14,762 nucleotides of DNA from JANWHF01 sp036276235 (GTDB taxonomy: Bacteria > Planctomycetota > Phycisphaerae > Tepidisphaerales > Tepidisphaeraceae): positions 1 through 14,762 of the forward strand of contig DATBDZ010000015.1 of NCBI GenBank assembly GCA_036276235.1, given 5' to 3'. This document shows, in pieces, positions 6,714 through 13,542 of the stretch. Both the position numbers and the translations under genes were made by a program. Position 1 is the first letter of the stretch. Each line of letters begins with the position of its first letter. The notes below the pieces were generated by a model, which saw nothing but the letters and a program-made list of their open reading frames with translations, did no database searches and was not told the origin of the DNA.

Positions 6714-8107
6714 AACGGCACCGGCGATCCGCCGCTGCTGCCGCTTTTGGTTTCGCCGTTCCATTTCACTGTGGCGTTATCGATCACGAGCGGCTCTCCC
6801 GTTGCTGCCTGAATCTGCACATCCTCGAACGTGATATCTTTCGCATCCTGCACGAGAAATCCTCGCGTGGTTTGGACTTTGACGTTGGTGAACGTGAAAT
6901 TGCTCGCCATCTGCTCCGGCAGGCCCAGGATGCGGCCGGCGATCTTGCCGCCGTTGACCGTTAGATTCGTCACGTGGATGTCGTGGAAGTTGGGGATCGC
7001 CTGCGTTTGGCCGGCGGCGGCCTGGCGCGGGCCGACATCGGTCGGGCCACCGGAGTTGCCGTTGTAGAGCATGTTAATGTCAAAGGGTCGGCGGACGTTT
7101 TTCATCGTGATATCCGAATACCAGATGTCGTGAACCTCGCCGCCGTTGCCTCGATAGCTTTTGATCCGCAGGCCGTTGTCGGTGCCGCTGAACGTGCAGC
7201 GGCGGACGATGACATGGCTCAGTCCATTGCGCGTCGGGCTGCCGATCGAGATGCCGTGGCCGTGCAGGCAGGTGAGATCTTCGACGAGCACATCTCGCGA
7301 TCCGCTGTGAAGGGCGACGTTGTCATCTCCGGTATCGATCTCACATTTGCGGATGACGATGCGCTGGCCGGCCGGATCGATCGCGTCGGTGTTCGGCGCA
7401 TCGCTGGGCGCGACGACGCGAATATTCTCGATCGTCATATCCTGCCCGCTGGGGACCAGGTGAAACATCGGCGAGTTGGTGAGCGTGACGCCATCAACGT
7501 GCAATCGCGAGACGCCAGAGAGCACGATCAGATGTGGCCGCGCGATGATCCGCCGACCGGGCGGATATTTGCGGGCGGCTTTGTCGGACCAGATCCAGAA
7601 CATCGAGCCGGAGCCGTCGATCGTGCCCGGGCCGGTAATCGCCAGATCGGTGGTGCCGTTCGGGCATGAGATGAGCGGCGCCACGCGCGGGCCGCCCACA
7701 CCGCGCCCGGGTTGCGCCGCATTCTCCGGCAGCGACAGATTCGGATCGGGAATCCCATACTCGGCAAAAGTGTCGGGCGCTTTGATCGCCGCTGCCGCGT
7801 CCAGATGCAGATCCATGTGGCTGGTCAGCACAAACGGCAATGTCTTAAACGTGCCAGCCGGAACGATCAGATGTCCGCCACCCGCCTTGGCGATCGCCGC
7901 CACGGCGGATTTGAAGGCATCCGTGTTGAGGGTCCTGCCGTCGCCAATCGCGCCGAAGTCCGCGAGGTTGAACTTCGCATCAGGAATTTGCGGAAGGGCG
8001 GCGGTGATATTGTCCGCTGGCGGCAAGGGTTCGGCCGAGAACGTTTGAGCGGCGAGCAATAAGCTTACGCACAAAACCGCCAACACGAGACGAAGGTGGC
8101 AAATCAT
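6707..8107 (-). CDS. Secreted glycoside hydrolase family 28 (polygalacturonase-type)
   Basis: 466 aa. A signal peptide covers residues 1-25 (hydrophobic LVLAVLCVSLLLAAQTFSA), so it is exported. The opening NLADFGAIGDGRTLNTDAF is the usual start of the GH28 right-handed beta-helix. The catalytic set is intact: N239-T-D241, D261-D262 in TGDDNVALHS, H284 in GHGIS, and R314-I-K316. By family knowledge these enzymes hydrolyse alpha-1,4-galacturonosidic or rhamnogalacturonan bonds in pectin. Endo versus exo action and exact substrate cannot be read; the MLYNGNSGG segment and the NIRVVAPSDAPNTDAID form are common in bacterial exo-type relatives. The 3' end overlaps the GspG-domain gene by 7 bases in convergent orientation. 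Both genes lie between two copies of a 130-bp repeat. No transporter or uronate pathway gene is nearby. Confidence 0.93.
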   Translation of the reverse strand: MICHLRLVLAVLCVSLLLAAQTFSAEPLPPADNITAALPQIPDAKFNLADFGAIGDGRTLNTDAFKSAVAAIAKAGGGHLIVPAGTFKTLPFVLTSHMDLHLDAAAAIKAPDTFAEYGIPDPNLSLPENAAQPGRGVGGPRVAPLISCPNGTTDLAITGPGTIDGSGSMFWIWSDKAARKYPPGRRIIARPHLIVLSGVSRLHVDGVTLTNSPMFHLVPSGQDMTIENIRVVAPSDAPNTDAIDPAGQRIVIRKCEIDTGDDNVALHSGSRDVLVEDLTCLHGHGISIGSPTRNGLSHVIVRRCTFSGTDNGLRIKSYRGNGGEVHDIWYSDITMKNVRRPFDINMLYNGNSGGPTDVGPRQAAAGQTQAIPNFHDIHVTNLTVNGGKIAGRILGLPEQMASNFTFTNVKVQTTRGFLVQDAKDITFEDVQIQAATGEPLVIDNATVKWNGETKSGSSGGSPVPFY

Positions 8108-8170
8108 GCCGCCATTCTACCATCGATGGCGGCTGTTTAAGTTTCCGGACAATCCTCTCCGCATTTTACA

Positions 8171-8198
8171 TCGATAATTTAACCCGATTCGTATGCAA
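8171..8198 (-). promoter_or_regulatory. Tentative promoter for the GH28 gene
   Basis: On the minus strand TTGCAT (8193-8198) and TATCGA (8171-8176) are separated by 16 bases and would place transcription start roughly 55-60 bases before the ATG at 8107. The -10 match is partial. This is the best sigma70-like pair seen in the gap, but it is not strong. Confidence 0.22.
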
Positions 8199-8263
8199 AG
8201 AGAGTCGTCATGCTGAAAGGCCATGCGGCCGCGCGGTACCCGCGAAGCACGTGAGTACGCTTT

Positions 8264-8393
8264 CTCCCTCTCCCCTGTACTCAGGGGAGAGGGCTGGGGT
8301 GAGGGGCGAAGCGTCAATCCTGCGAACCGCGCCGTTTCGCGAACGCTGTCCCCTCACCCTGCCCTCTCCCCCGAGTACAGGGGCGAGGGTTCT
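8264..8393. repeat. 130-bp two-hairpin palindromic repeat, copy B
   Basis: This is the same element as 6032-6163 in the same orientation. The left hairpin is identical. The right hairpin has CCCCCGAGTACAGGGGC, with a mispair in the stem relative to copy A. The central section differs by several substitutions and a 2-base length change but keeps TGCGAACCG and CGCTGTCCCCTCACCCTG. It occupies most of the 310-base space between the LuxR-type gene and the GH28 gene. The rest of that gap (8108-8263) shows only the tentative GH28 promoter. Confidence 0.8.
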
Positions 8394-8417
8394 CAGTGTT
8401 GCCACGAGATTCCCCCA

Positions 8418-9149
8418 TCAATCCCGAAGCAGAGATTCTTGAATTCGCAGATGCAGAAGCTCCGCGCGGCTCGATACATCAAAATGCCGATGGATGCTCT
8501 TCACGTAATGGTGAACTGTGTTGGGGCTTAGCTTGAGCTTCGAGGCGATCTGCTTCTCACTGTCGCCGGCCAGCAGGCGCTCGAGCGTCTGGCGCTCGCG
8601 CGGCGACAGCGATCTGGCCAGCGCCGAAACCAGCAGCAAATCGGGTTGGTAAACCCAATCGGCTTCCTGGTGAAAGAGGTCCACGAGCAGTCGATGCCGC
8701 CGGGTGAAGGGCGCTGCCGCCGTCCGCGTGCGGCACAGGCAGAGCGTGGCGGCGGTGCGCGGGCCGCAGAGAAATCGCCGCGATATCAAGTGCTTTGCGG
8801 GGTGATCGGGGTGCCGGCCTTTTGCCGACAGCGACTTCCGCTCGGCGCTCTCCAAAAGTGATTGCTCGATGTTTGCTAATGCAAGCGGCAAACCCGCCGC
8901 AATCAGCGCGCTGCGCAGATCACCTGATGGATACGGCTCATGTTCCACAAGCGAAACGATGCGCGGCGGCCGCTCATCCAGTTCATGATGCGTAACAGCG
9001 ATCGCGCCGCACTGGGCGCCGGTGAGATCGCACAGGTCGGCCACCATCTGGCGTTTGCGTGCAAGAGGGTCATGCACCGCGTGCAACTGGTTGGCCAGCC
9101 TGAGCATCGCTCGCACATCCGCCCCATCCACCTTTTCGTTTCGCTCCAT
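8418..9149 (-). CDS. LuxR-type response regulator-like transcription factor with N-terminal sensor-like region
   Basis: 243 aa. The C-terminal residues 181-232 are a LuxR/NarL helix-turn-helix: LSPRERQTLERLLAGDSEKQ, then IASKLKLSPNTVHHYVKSIH and RHFDVSSRAELL, with the usual SPRE start and TVHHYVKSI recognition helix. Residues 1-175 have no receiver-type Asp/Lys pattern. They look like a diverged GAF/PAS-like region (LCDLTGAQCGAIAVTHHELD), but this is uncertain. The likely role is a DNA-binding regulator of unknown signal. The start at 9149 has only AGGG four bases upstream. It is followed across 139 bases by a second, shorter LuxR-type gene (9289-9732) on the same strand, whose DNA-binding region is about 69% identical by hand count. 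The pair is probably an old duplication. Confidence 0.85.
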   Translation of the reverse strand: MERNEKVDGADVRAMLRLANQLHAVHDPLARKRQMVADLCDLTGAQCGAIAVTHHELDERPPRIVSLVEHEPYPSGDLRSALIAAGLPLALANIEQSLLESAERKSLSAKGRHPDHPAKHLISRRFLCGPRTAATLCLCRTRTAAAPFTRRHRLLVDLFHQEADWVYQPDLLLVSALARSLSPRERQTLERLLAGDSEKQIASKLKLSPNTVHHYVKSIHRHFDVSSRAELLHLRIQESLLRD

Positions 9150-9181
9150 CGTTCCCTATTCCCTGATATGGAATGAGAGAG

Positions 9182-9236
9182 GATATCGGCAGGAGCCAAA
9201 ACGCCGCCAGATCACCTTTACAGGTGATATCCTGCC
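9182..9236. promoter_or_regulatory. Nested inverted repeats upstream of the longer LuxR-type gene
   Basis: ATCACCT-TTAC-AGGTGAT (9211-9228) is a perfect 7-bp hairpin. It lies inside an outer pair GGCAGGA (9188-9194) / TCCTGCC (9230-9236), and GATATC occurs at 9182-9187 and 9226-9231. The block sits 33 bases upstream of the minus-strand ATG at 9149 and 53 bases past the stop of the shorter LuxR-type gene. It could be an operator for either regulator or a terminator of the upstream gene. No T-run on the minus strand favours the operator reading. Confidence 0.4.
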
Positions 9237-9288
9237 ACTACACAGTCTATATCAATTCAAGTAGATGCAACGTATCGCGTGGACCCGA

Positions 9289-9732
9289 TCAAGTTGCGCT
9301 GGTTTGCGGCTGGGAAACGAACTGCGCCAGCAGCTCGCCGCGGCTGCATACGCCGAAGCGACGATAGAGTGATTTCACGTAAATGTGAACTGTGTGCTTG
9401 CTCACTTCCAGCCGCGCCGCGATCTGCTTTTCGCTATCGCCCGCCAGCAAGCGATCCAATGTCTGACGCTGCCGCGGCGGCAGCTTCGATGCCTTCTGTT
9501 GCACCTGCGCGGATAGCACCGAAGCGGACGGCGAAGGTGGCGCTACGCGAGAATTCGTTGATTTTCCGGCCACTTGGTCCCCCATCGAGCGGCACCACTG
9601 GGCCAGCGCCTGACGCCGCTCGTCGGCTTCGCGATCCGCAGCCCGCACATCCGAGACAGACCGTCGCGCCGCATCACCAATTGCTAGAAATGAATCATTC
9701 GCGATTGCCGGAATTGATGCGTTTTCATCCAT
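9289..9732 (-). CDS. Short LuxR-type helix-turn-helix regulator
   Basis: 147 aa from the ATG at 9732. Residues 84-135 form a LuxR/NarL DNA-binding domain: LPPRQRQTLDRLLAGDSEKQ, then IAARLEVSKHTVHIYVKSLY and RRFGVCSRGELL. The first 80 residues are polar, contain an ADREADERRQALAQW helix and have no recognised sensor domain, so it may act constitutively or partner another protein. I chose 9732 over the upstream in-frame ATG at 9768 (159 aa) because AAGGA (9742-9746 on the plus strand as TCCTT) stands nine bases before it, whereas the upstream ATG has no such site. It precedes the longer paralogue on the same strand and is divergent from argH. Confidence 0.82.
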   Translation of the reverse strand: MDENASIPAIANDSFLAIGDAARRSVSDVRAADREADERRQALAQWCRSMGDQVAGKSTNSRVAPPSPSASVLSAQVQQKASKLPPRQRQTLDRLLAGDSEKQIAARLEVSKHTVHIYVKSLYRRFGVCSRGELLAQFVSQPQTSAT

Positions 9733-9994
9733 GAGAACTGATCCTTGTGGGCAACAGGATTGAACCATGCCAGCCGCCGGGAGGCAAGCAACCCATGAGC
9801 AGCGAATATCACCTGCATAGGTTAATTGCGGGCGATGGTGTCCGACGCCACAATTTTGCCGTCGTCCGTCGCAGGGGGGTGACGGGCGACATTTTTTTTT
9901 CGCCTCGCCCTAATCCCGTGCAAAGGCTGCGTATTTGGAGCTTTGCCCGCGACTCAACCGGACCCGGGCACCTACCTCTTTTCTGTGCGCTCCA

Positions 9995-10000
9995 TACAAT
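9995..10000 (+). promoter_or_regulatory. Possible -10 element of argH; very short leader
   Basis: TACAAT lies ten bases before the argH ATG at 10010, so a transcript from it would be leaderless or nearly so. No good -35 is seen at the expected distance. The rest of the 9733-10009 gap contains a run of nine T's at 9892-9900 following a GACGGGCGACA segment, without a clear stem. Confidence 0.22.
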
Positions 10001-10009
10001 GTCCCGCCT

Positions 10010-11419
10010 ATGTCGAATGAAAAGTCGTGGCAGGCGCGCATCGGCGAGGCGACCGACAAGCTCGCCGAGTCGTTTGTCGAATCCATTTCCTACGATCGGC
10101 GGCTTTATGCACAGGACATCGCCGGCAGCATCGCCCACGCCACCATGCTCGCCAAGGTTGGCCTGATTTCCGACGAAGAACGGCAGCAGATCATCGCCGG
10201 GCTGGAATCGATCCGCCGCGATATCAAGGCGGGCAACTTCAAGTTCAATCAGTCCCTTGAAGACATCCATATGGTGATCGAGGCGGCGCTGATCGAACGG
10301 ATCGGGGAACCCGGCCGGCGGCTGCACACCGGTCGCAGTCGCAACGATCAAGTGGCGCTCGATCTATCGCTCTGGATTGGCCAGGAGTGCAAGGAGATCG
10401 GCAATAAGCTGCGCGATCTTTGCCGCGCGTTCGTGGCTTTGGCCGACCGGGCCGGCGACATCGTGATGCCCTCGTATACGCACCTTCAGCGCGCCCAGCC
10501 GATTCTCGCCGGGGCCGAGGCCCTCGCCTGGTGCACGATGTTCTGGCGCGATGCGGCACGATGCGAAACCGTCGGCAAACATTCGGCAATGCACGACATC
10601 CCGCTGGGCAGTGGGGCGATCGCCGGCTCGTCGCTTCCGATTGACGCCAGCGTGACGGCCGATCTGCTCGGATACGACGCGCCGCCGACCAGCAGCATCG
10701 AGCAAACCGCCAGCCGCGATCAGGCACTGGAATTTCTCTTCGCCCTTTCGATGGCGGCGATGCACATGTCGCGCTGGGCCGAGCAGTGGATCATTTATTC
10801 GTCAACCGAGTTTTCATTCATCAAGACCGCCGACCGGTATACGACCGGCTCGTCGATGATGCCGCAAAAGCGCAACCCGGACATGCTGGAGCTGATCCGC
10901 GGCCGCTCCGGCACCGTGTACGGCGATCTGGTCGCGCTGCTAACCATCTGCAAGGGCCTGCCGATCGGCTACAACCGCGATCTTCAGGAAGACAAACGCG
11001 TCCTCTTCCGCGCGTTCGACACGGTCAGCAGTTGCGTGACGATGGCCAGCGCGATTGCCAACTCCACCAATTATCTCCGGGAAAAAATCGAGCCAACGCT
11101 CGATCGCGGCTTCCTTGATGCCACAAGCCTGGCCGAATATCTGGTGAGCAAAGGAATCGCCTTCCGAACGGCTCACCGCATCGTCGGCTCGCTGGTCGCG
11201 CGCTGCGAGCAGGAAGGCCGCGCGTCGCTGGGGCAGTTGAAGGTGGAAGACTTCATCGCGGCGGCCAAGAGCGCCAACGCCGACGGATCGAAGATCGCGG
11301 CGGATGTGTACGATGCGCTCGGCGCGAAGAATGTCGTGAAACGCTACCAAAGCGCCGGAGCGGCGGGGGGTGCGCCTTACGCGCAGCGCCTCGCCGAATG
11401 GAAAAAACGACTCCTGTAG
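10010..11419 (+). CDS. argH: Argininosuccinate lyase
   Basis: 469 aa. It cleaves L-argininosuccinate to arginine and fumarate, the last step of arginine biosynthesis, as a cytoplasmic homotetramer. The fumarase/aspartase superfamily signature GSSMMPQKRNP is at 280-290, with catalytic-loop Ser at 282. Other family segments are the opening WQARIGEATDKLAESFVESI, the substrate-loop HTGRSRNDQVALD, THLQRAQP, and GYNRDLQEDKR. Length fits the family. The frame extends upstream to a TTG at 9935, but the added 25 residues are unlike ArgH, and the MSNEKSWQARIGEAT start is typical. No Shine-Dalgarno is present. No other arginine-pathway gene (argG, argJ) is adjacent. A GTACTC hairpin begins seven bases after the stop and may terminate it. 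Confidence 0.95.
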   Translation: MSNEKSWQARIGEATDKLAESFVESISYDRRLYAQDIAGSIAHATMLAKVGLISDEERQQIIAGLESIRRDIKAGNFKFNQSLEDIHMVIEAALIERIGEPGRRLHTGRSRNDQVALDLSLWIGQECKEIGNKLRDLCRAFVALADRAGDIVMPSYTHLQRAQPILAGAEALAWCTMFWRDAARCETVGKHSAMHDIPLGSGAIAGSSLPIDASVTADLLGYDAPPTSSIEQTASRDQALEFLFALSMAAMHMSRWAEQWIIYSSTEFSFIKTADRYTTGSSMMPQKRNPDMLELIRGRSGTVYGDLVALLTICKGLPIGYNRDLQEDKRVLFRAFDTVSSCVTMASAIANSTNYLREKIEPTLDRGFLDATSLAEYLVSKGIAFRTAHRIVGSLVARCEQEGRASLGQLKVEDFIAAAKSANADGSKIAADVYDALGAKNVVKRYQSAGAAGGAPYAQRLAEWKKRLL

Positions 11420-11476
11420 GGTGGTGTACTCGCCCACCGATTGGCTGTCCGACAAGAGTGGTGGGCGAGTACGACA
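11417..11476. repeat. GTACTCGCCCACC inverted repeat just after argH
   Basis: GTACTCGCCCACC (11426-11438) and GGTGGGCGAGTAC (11460-11472) are a perfect 13-bp inverted repeat with a 21-base spacer. The left arm also folds locally as GGTGG/CCACC. It starts within the argH stop region. There is no T-tract, so it is either a mobile intergenic repeat or a factor-dependent terminator. I recognise the GTAGGGTGGTGTACTCGCC string as of a type recurrent in planctomycete genomes. Confidence 0.7.
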
Positions 11477-11512
11477 AAGCTACATGCCCGGGGGCAGTCA
11501 GCCGCTCGCTAT

Positions 11513-11600
11513 GGGTGCCACAGGTCGCGGTACTCCGAGACCTGTGTCTTCCGAGCGGACGCAACGCACAGGTCTGCGAGTACGCCGACCTGTGGCACCC
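11513..11600. repeat. 88-bp two-hairpin palindrome (GGGTGCCACAGGTC)
   Basis: The outer arms GGGTGCCACAGGTC (11513-11526) and GACCTGTGGCACCC (11587-11600) are perfectly complementary over 14 bp. The inner arms 11530-11546 and 11567-11583 pair at 15 of 17. Each half also forms its own hairpin, CACAGGTC with GACCTGTG, so one long stem or two short ones are possible. It lies between argH and the convergent PQQ-like gene. The remainder of that 272-base gap holds no gene; its short open frames run through these repeats. Confidence 0.75.
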
Positions 11601-11691
11601 GAACTCACCCGCTACCCGCGCCAGTCGACGGGCACGTGGACGCACCGGCAAAGCGCGATGCGCATTGCCCGCCGTCTTCACTGGGCTTCGT

Positions 11692-12999
11692 CTACTTCTT
11701 AAACGCGTACAGCGCATCGAGCACGCGCACGATTACCTGGCCATCACCGACGATAATCGTCGAGTTTGAAAGCTTCGCCGGGAACGATGTCTTGGAGAGG
11801 ATCTTGAACTGATCCGCTGCCAGGACCCAGATCTCGCCGGCCTGGTTCATGCAGTAGATTTTTCCATCTGCCGCCGTTGGCGAGGCGCGAAACACCGCGC
11901 GGCCACCCAGCGATCCTGTCCACTTTACATCGCCGGTCTTCGGGTCGGCACAGGTCATCGTCTTTCTATCGCCGTCGAGAATGTACAGGTTTCCGCGATA
12001 AAGCAGCGGCACACAGACATCGCTGGTAAACGTCGTTGTCTTCCAGGCGAAGCCGGTTGCGGTGACATCTCCATGCCCGCCATCTTTCACCGCCATCACC
12101 GGGCCATTCTTGGGGACGCAGGCAAAGACCAATCCATCCTTCTCATCGACGGTCGCCGAGGGGACCAGCCGCCAGTCGCCTTTGCGTTGCGGGTTCCACC
12201 CGCCGGCGCGCCAGAGTTCCTTGCCGGTCTGCGAATCATGGGCCGTCACGCAATCGCCGCCGACGATGATGATCTCGCTGCGCCCCTCATACTCCAGCGG
12301 CATCGGCGTTCCGTACGATTCCTTCGATTCCTGGGCGGCGTCGCTTGGCCGCTCCTGCTTCCAGATCGTCTTCCCGTTGGCCGGGTCGATCGCCAGCACA
12401 TAGGAATCCGCGATCGGCGAATTCCCGCGCGGCCCGCGCGGCGGCACATCCCGATGAATCACCTGCACATACAACTTCCCCTTGTAAAGCAGCGGGCTGG
12501 AAGCATAAATCCAGTTGACGTTAAACTGCCCGTAATCCTTCTGAATGTTCCGCTGCCACAGCGGCTTGCCGTCCATGTCAAACGCCACCAGATCGCCCGA
12601 GGCATAATAGAAATAAACGCTCTTCCCATCCGTGACCGGGGAAGGAGACGCAGCATTATTCCGATCCATCTGCAGCGTGCTCAGGCCCACTTCCTTCTGC
12701 CACAGCGTCTTTCCATCCGCGCGCGAAAGACAGACGGCAAAAAGCTTTTTCGATTCCTCATCCCAGCAACTGACGAACAATCGATCCCCGATAAAGACCG
12801 GCGTCGCGCTGCCGAGGCCCGGCAGCTTGATCTGCCACGCCAGATTTTTATTCACATCCAGCGCCTCCGGCAGACCCGTCGCTTCGCTGGACCCGTTCAG
12901 CGCCGGCCCGCGCCACTGCGGCCAGTCATTTGCCGCGCGAGCCGCGGCAGCCAACATCCCCAGCGCAATTGCCATCATCAGAATGGATCGCATGCCCAT
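11692..12999 (-). CDS. Exported PQQ-like beta-propeller repeat protein
   Basis: 435 aa. A signal peptide at 1-22 (SILMMAIALGMLAAAARA, cleavage after ARA) implies export. The mature start NDWPQWRGPALNGSSEATGL is the usual opening of planctomycete PQQ-like/BamB-like propellers. Blades recur with the pattern 'L-F/Y-A ... G ... WQ/WK/LW': GKTLWQKEVG, GKPLWQRNIQ, GKTIWKQERP, GKELWRAGGW, GDVKWTGSLG, ending YCMNQAGEIWVLAADQF. No catalytic dehydrogenase partner or cofactor-binding residues can be asserted, so a structural or binding role is as likely as enzymatic. The start at 12999 is chosen over the in-frame ATG at 13014 (440 aa) because AAGGAG (13006-13011, as CTCCTT on the plus strand) precedes it by six bases. 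It is convergent with argH, with two palindromic repeats between. Confidence 0.85.
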   Translation of the reverse strand: MGMRSILMMAIALGMLAAAARAANDWPQWRGPALNGSSEATGLPEALDVNKNLAWQIKLPGLGSATPVFIGDRLFVSCWDEESKKLFAVCLSRADGKTLWQKEVGLSTLQMDRNNAASPSPVTDGKSVYFYYASGDLVAFDMDGKPLWQRNIQKDYGQFNVNWIYASSPLLYKGKLYVQVIHRDVPPRGPRGNSPIADSYVLAIDPANGKTIWKQERPSDAAQESKESYGTPMPLEYEGRSEIIIVGGDCVTAHDSQTGKELWRAGGWNPQRKGDWRLVPSATVDEKDGLVFACVPKNGPVMAVKDGGHGDVTATGFAWKTTTFTSDVCVPLLYRGNLYILDGDRKTMTCADPKTGDVKWTGSLGGRAVFRASPTAADGKIYCMNQAGEIWVLAADQFKILSKTSFPAKLSNSTIIVGDGQVIVRVLDALYAFKK

Positions 13000-13270
13000 C
13001 GTTAGCTCCTTCATCGATTCAAGTTAGGCCCAACCGACCGGCCAATTATCCAGATATTCATACGAACGTACACAACAAATGTGGGGCTGCATCTCGCAAA
13101 GCGCGGCCATGATGCGCGCTCGACCGTCCCGACAACTGATTACGCCAAGACACCAGGAAATCAATTGCTTTATTCTGGCGTCTGGGCACCCGTGGCGCAA
13201 AGCACGCGGCCGAGCTGCCATGAAACGCATTGAATCAAATTTTGAATCGTTTAGTCGCTCGCAATGAGCA

Positions 13271-13418
13271 TTGAACGTCGAACGTTCAACGTCGAACGGA
13301 TTAACGAGGAATGAAGGCAGCCAGCGGAATTCATGCTTTGTATTTTTCGTTTGACGTTCAAATTTCGACGTTGGACGTTCTCAATGAATACCAAACTTCG
13401 GACATTCAACTTCGAACG
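13271..13418. repeat. AACGTCGAACGTTCAACG-type inverted repeats
   Basis: TTGAACG-TCGAA-CGTTCAA (13271-13289) is a perfect 7-bp palindrome continued by ACGTCGAACG. A diverged segment in the other orientation (13351-13383: GACGTTCAAATTTCGACG, GGACGTTCTCAATG) and further CGGACATTCAACTTCGAACG (13399-13418) follow. Together they form an irregular repeat cluster upstream of the Ig-repeat gene. The fragments look like decayed copies of one interspersed family. Confidence 0.55.
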
Positions 13419-13433
13419 AATCCCGGATTTTTG

Positions 13434-13462
13434 TTGACGGCACGCGGCAGGCCGCCGATGAT
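13434..13462 (+). promoter_or_regulatory. Tentative promoter of the Ig-repeat protein gene
   Basis: TTGACG (13434-13439) and GATGAT (13457-13462) are separated by 17 bases, a sigma70-like arrangement with 5/6 and 4/6 matches. Transcription would start near 13469, leaving a leader of roughly 73 bases to the ATG at 13543. Confidence 0.3.
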
Positions 13463-13542
13463 TGATGTTTACTCATCTCCGATCCTCCAAACCGCGTCTA
13501 TCAGAGGGGAGAGCGACACGGGCCTTTGGCTGAGCGTCCGCT

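Larger units (their letters stand above)
13000..13542. other. Intergenic region between divergent PQQ-like and Ig-repeat genes
   Basis: 543 bases with no credible gene. It must contain the promoters of both divergent neighbours. Seen inside: an imperfect inverted repeat CCAAGACACCAG/CTGGCGTCTGGG around 13145-13191, repeats of the AACGTCGAACG type (13271-13418), and a TTGACG/GATGAT promoter-like pair (13434-13462). A 118-residue open frame at 13311-13667 runs through the repeats and overlaps the Ig-repeat gene in another frame. It resembles nothing I know. Confidence 0.5.

Noticed and set aside
6032..8393. Composite transposon
   Set aside because: No transposase is encoded in or between the two 130-bp repeats and no target duplication is visible; only a non-autonomous repeat can be supported.
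9892..9900. Terminator suggested by nine consecutive T's
   Set aside because: No plus-strand gene lies upstream and no stable stem immediately precedes the run.
9935..10009. Upstream TTG start for argH adding 25 residues
   Set aside because: The added residues are unlike ArgH N-termini and the ATG at 10010 gives the standard start and length.
11398..11812. Overlapping plus-strand open frames of 110-123 residues after argH
   Set aside because: They translate through two palindromic repeats, so their sequence is repeat-derived, and they run into the PQQ-like gene on the opposite strand.
12073..13005. 310-residue plus-strand open frame antisense to the PQQ-like gene
   Set aside because: The translation is Arg/Pro/His-rich with no domain pattern. 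The minus strand encodes a signal peptide and propeller blades.
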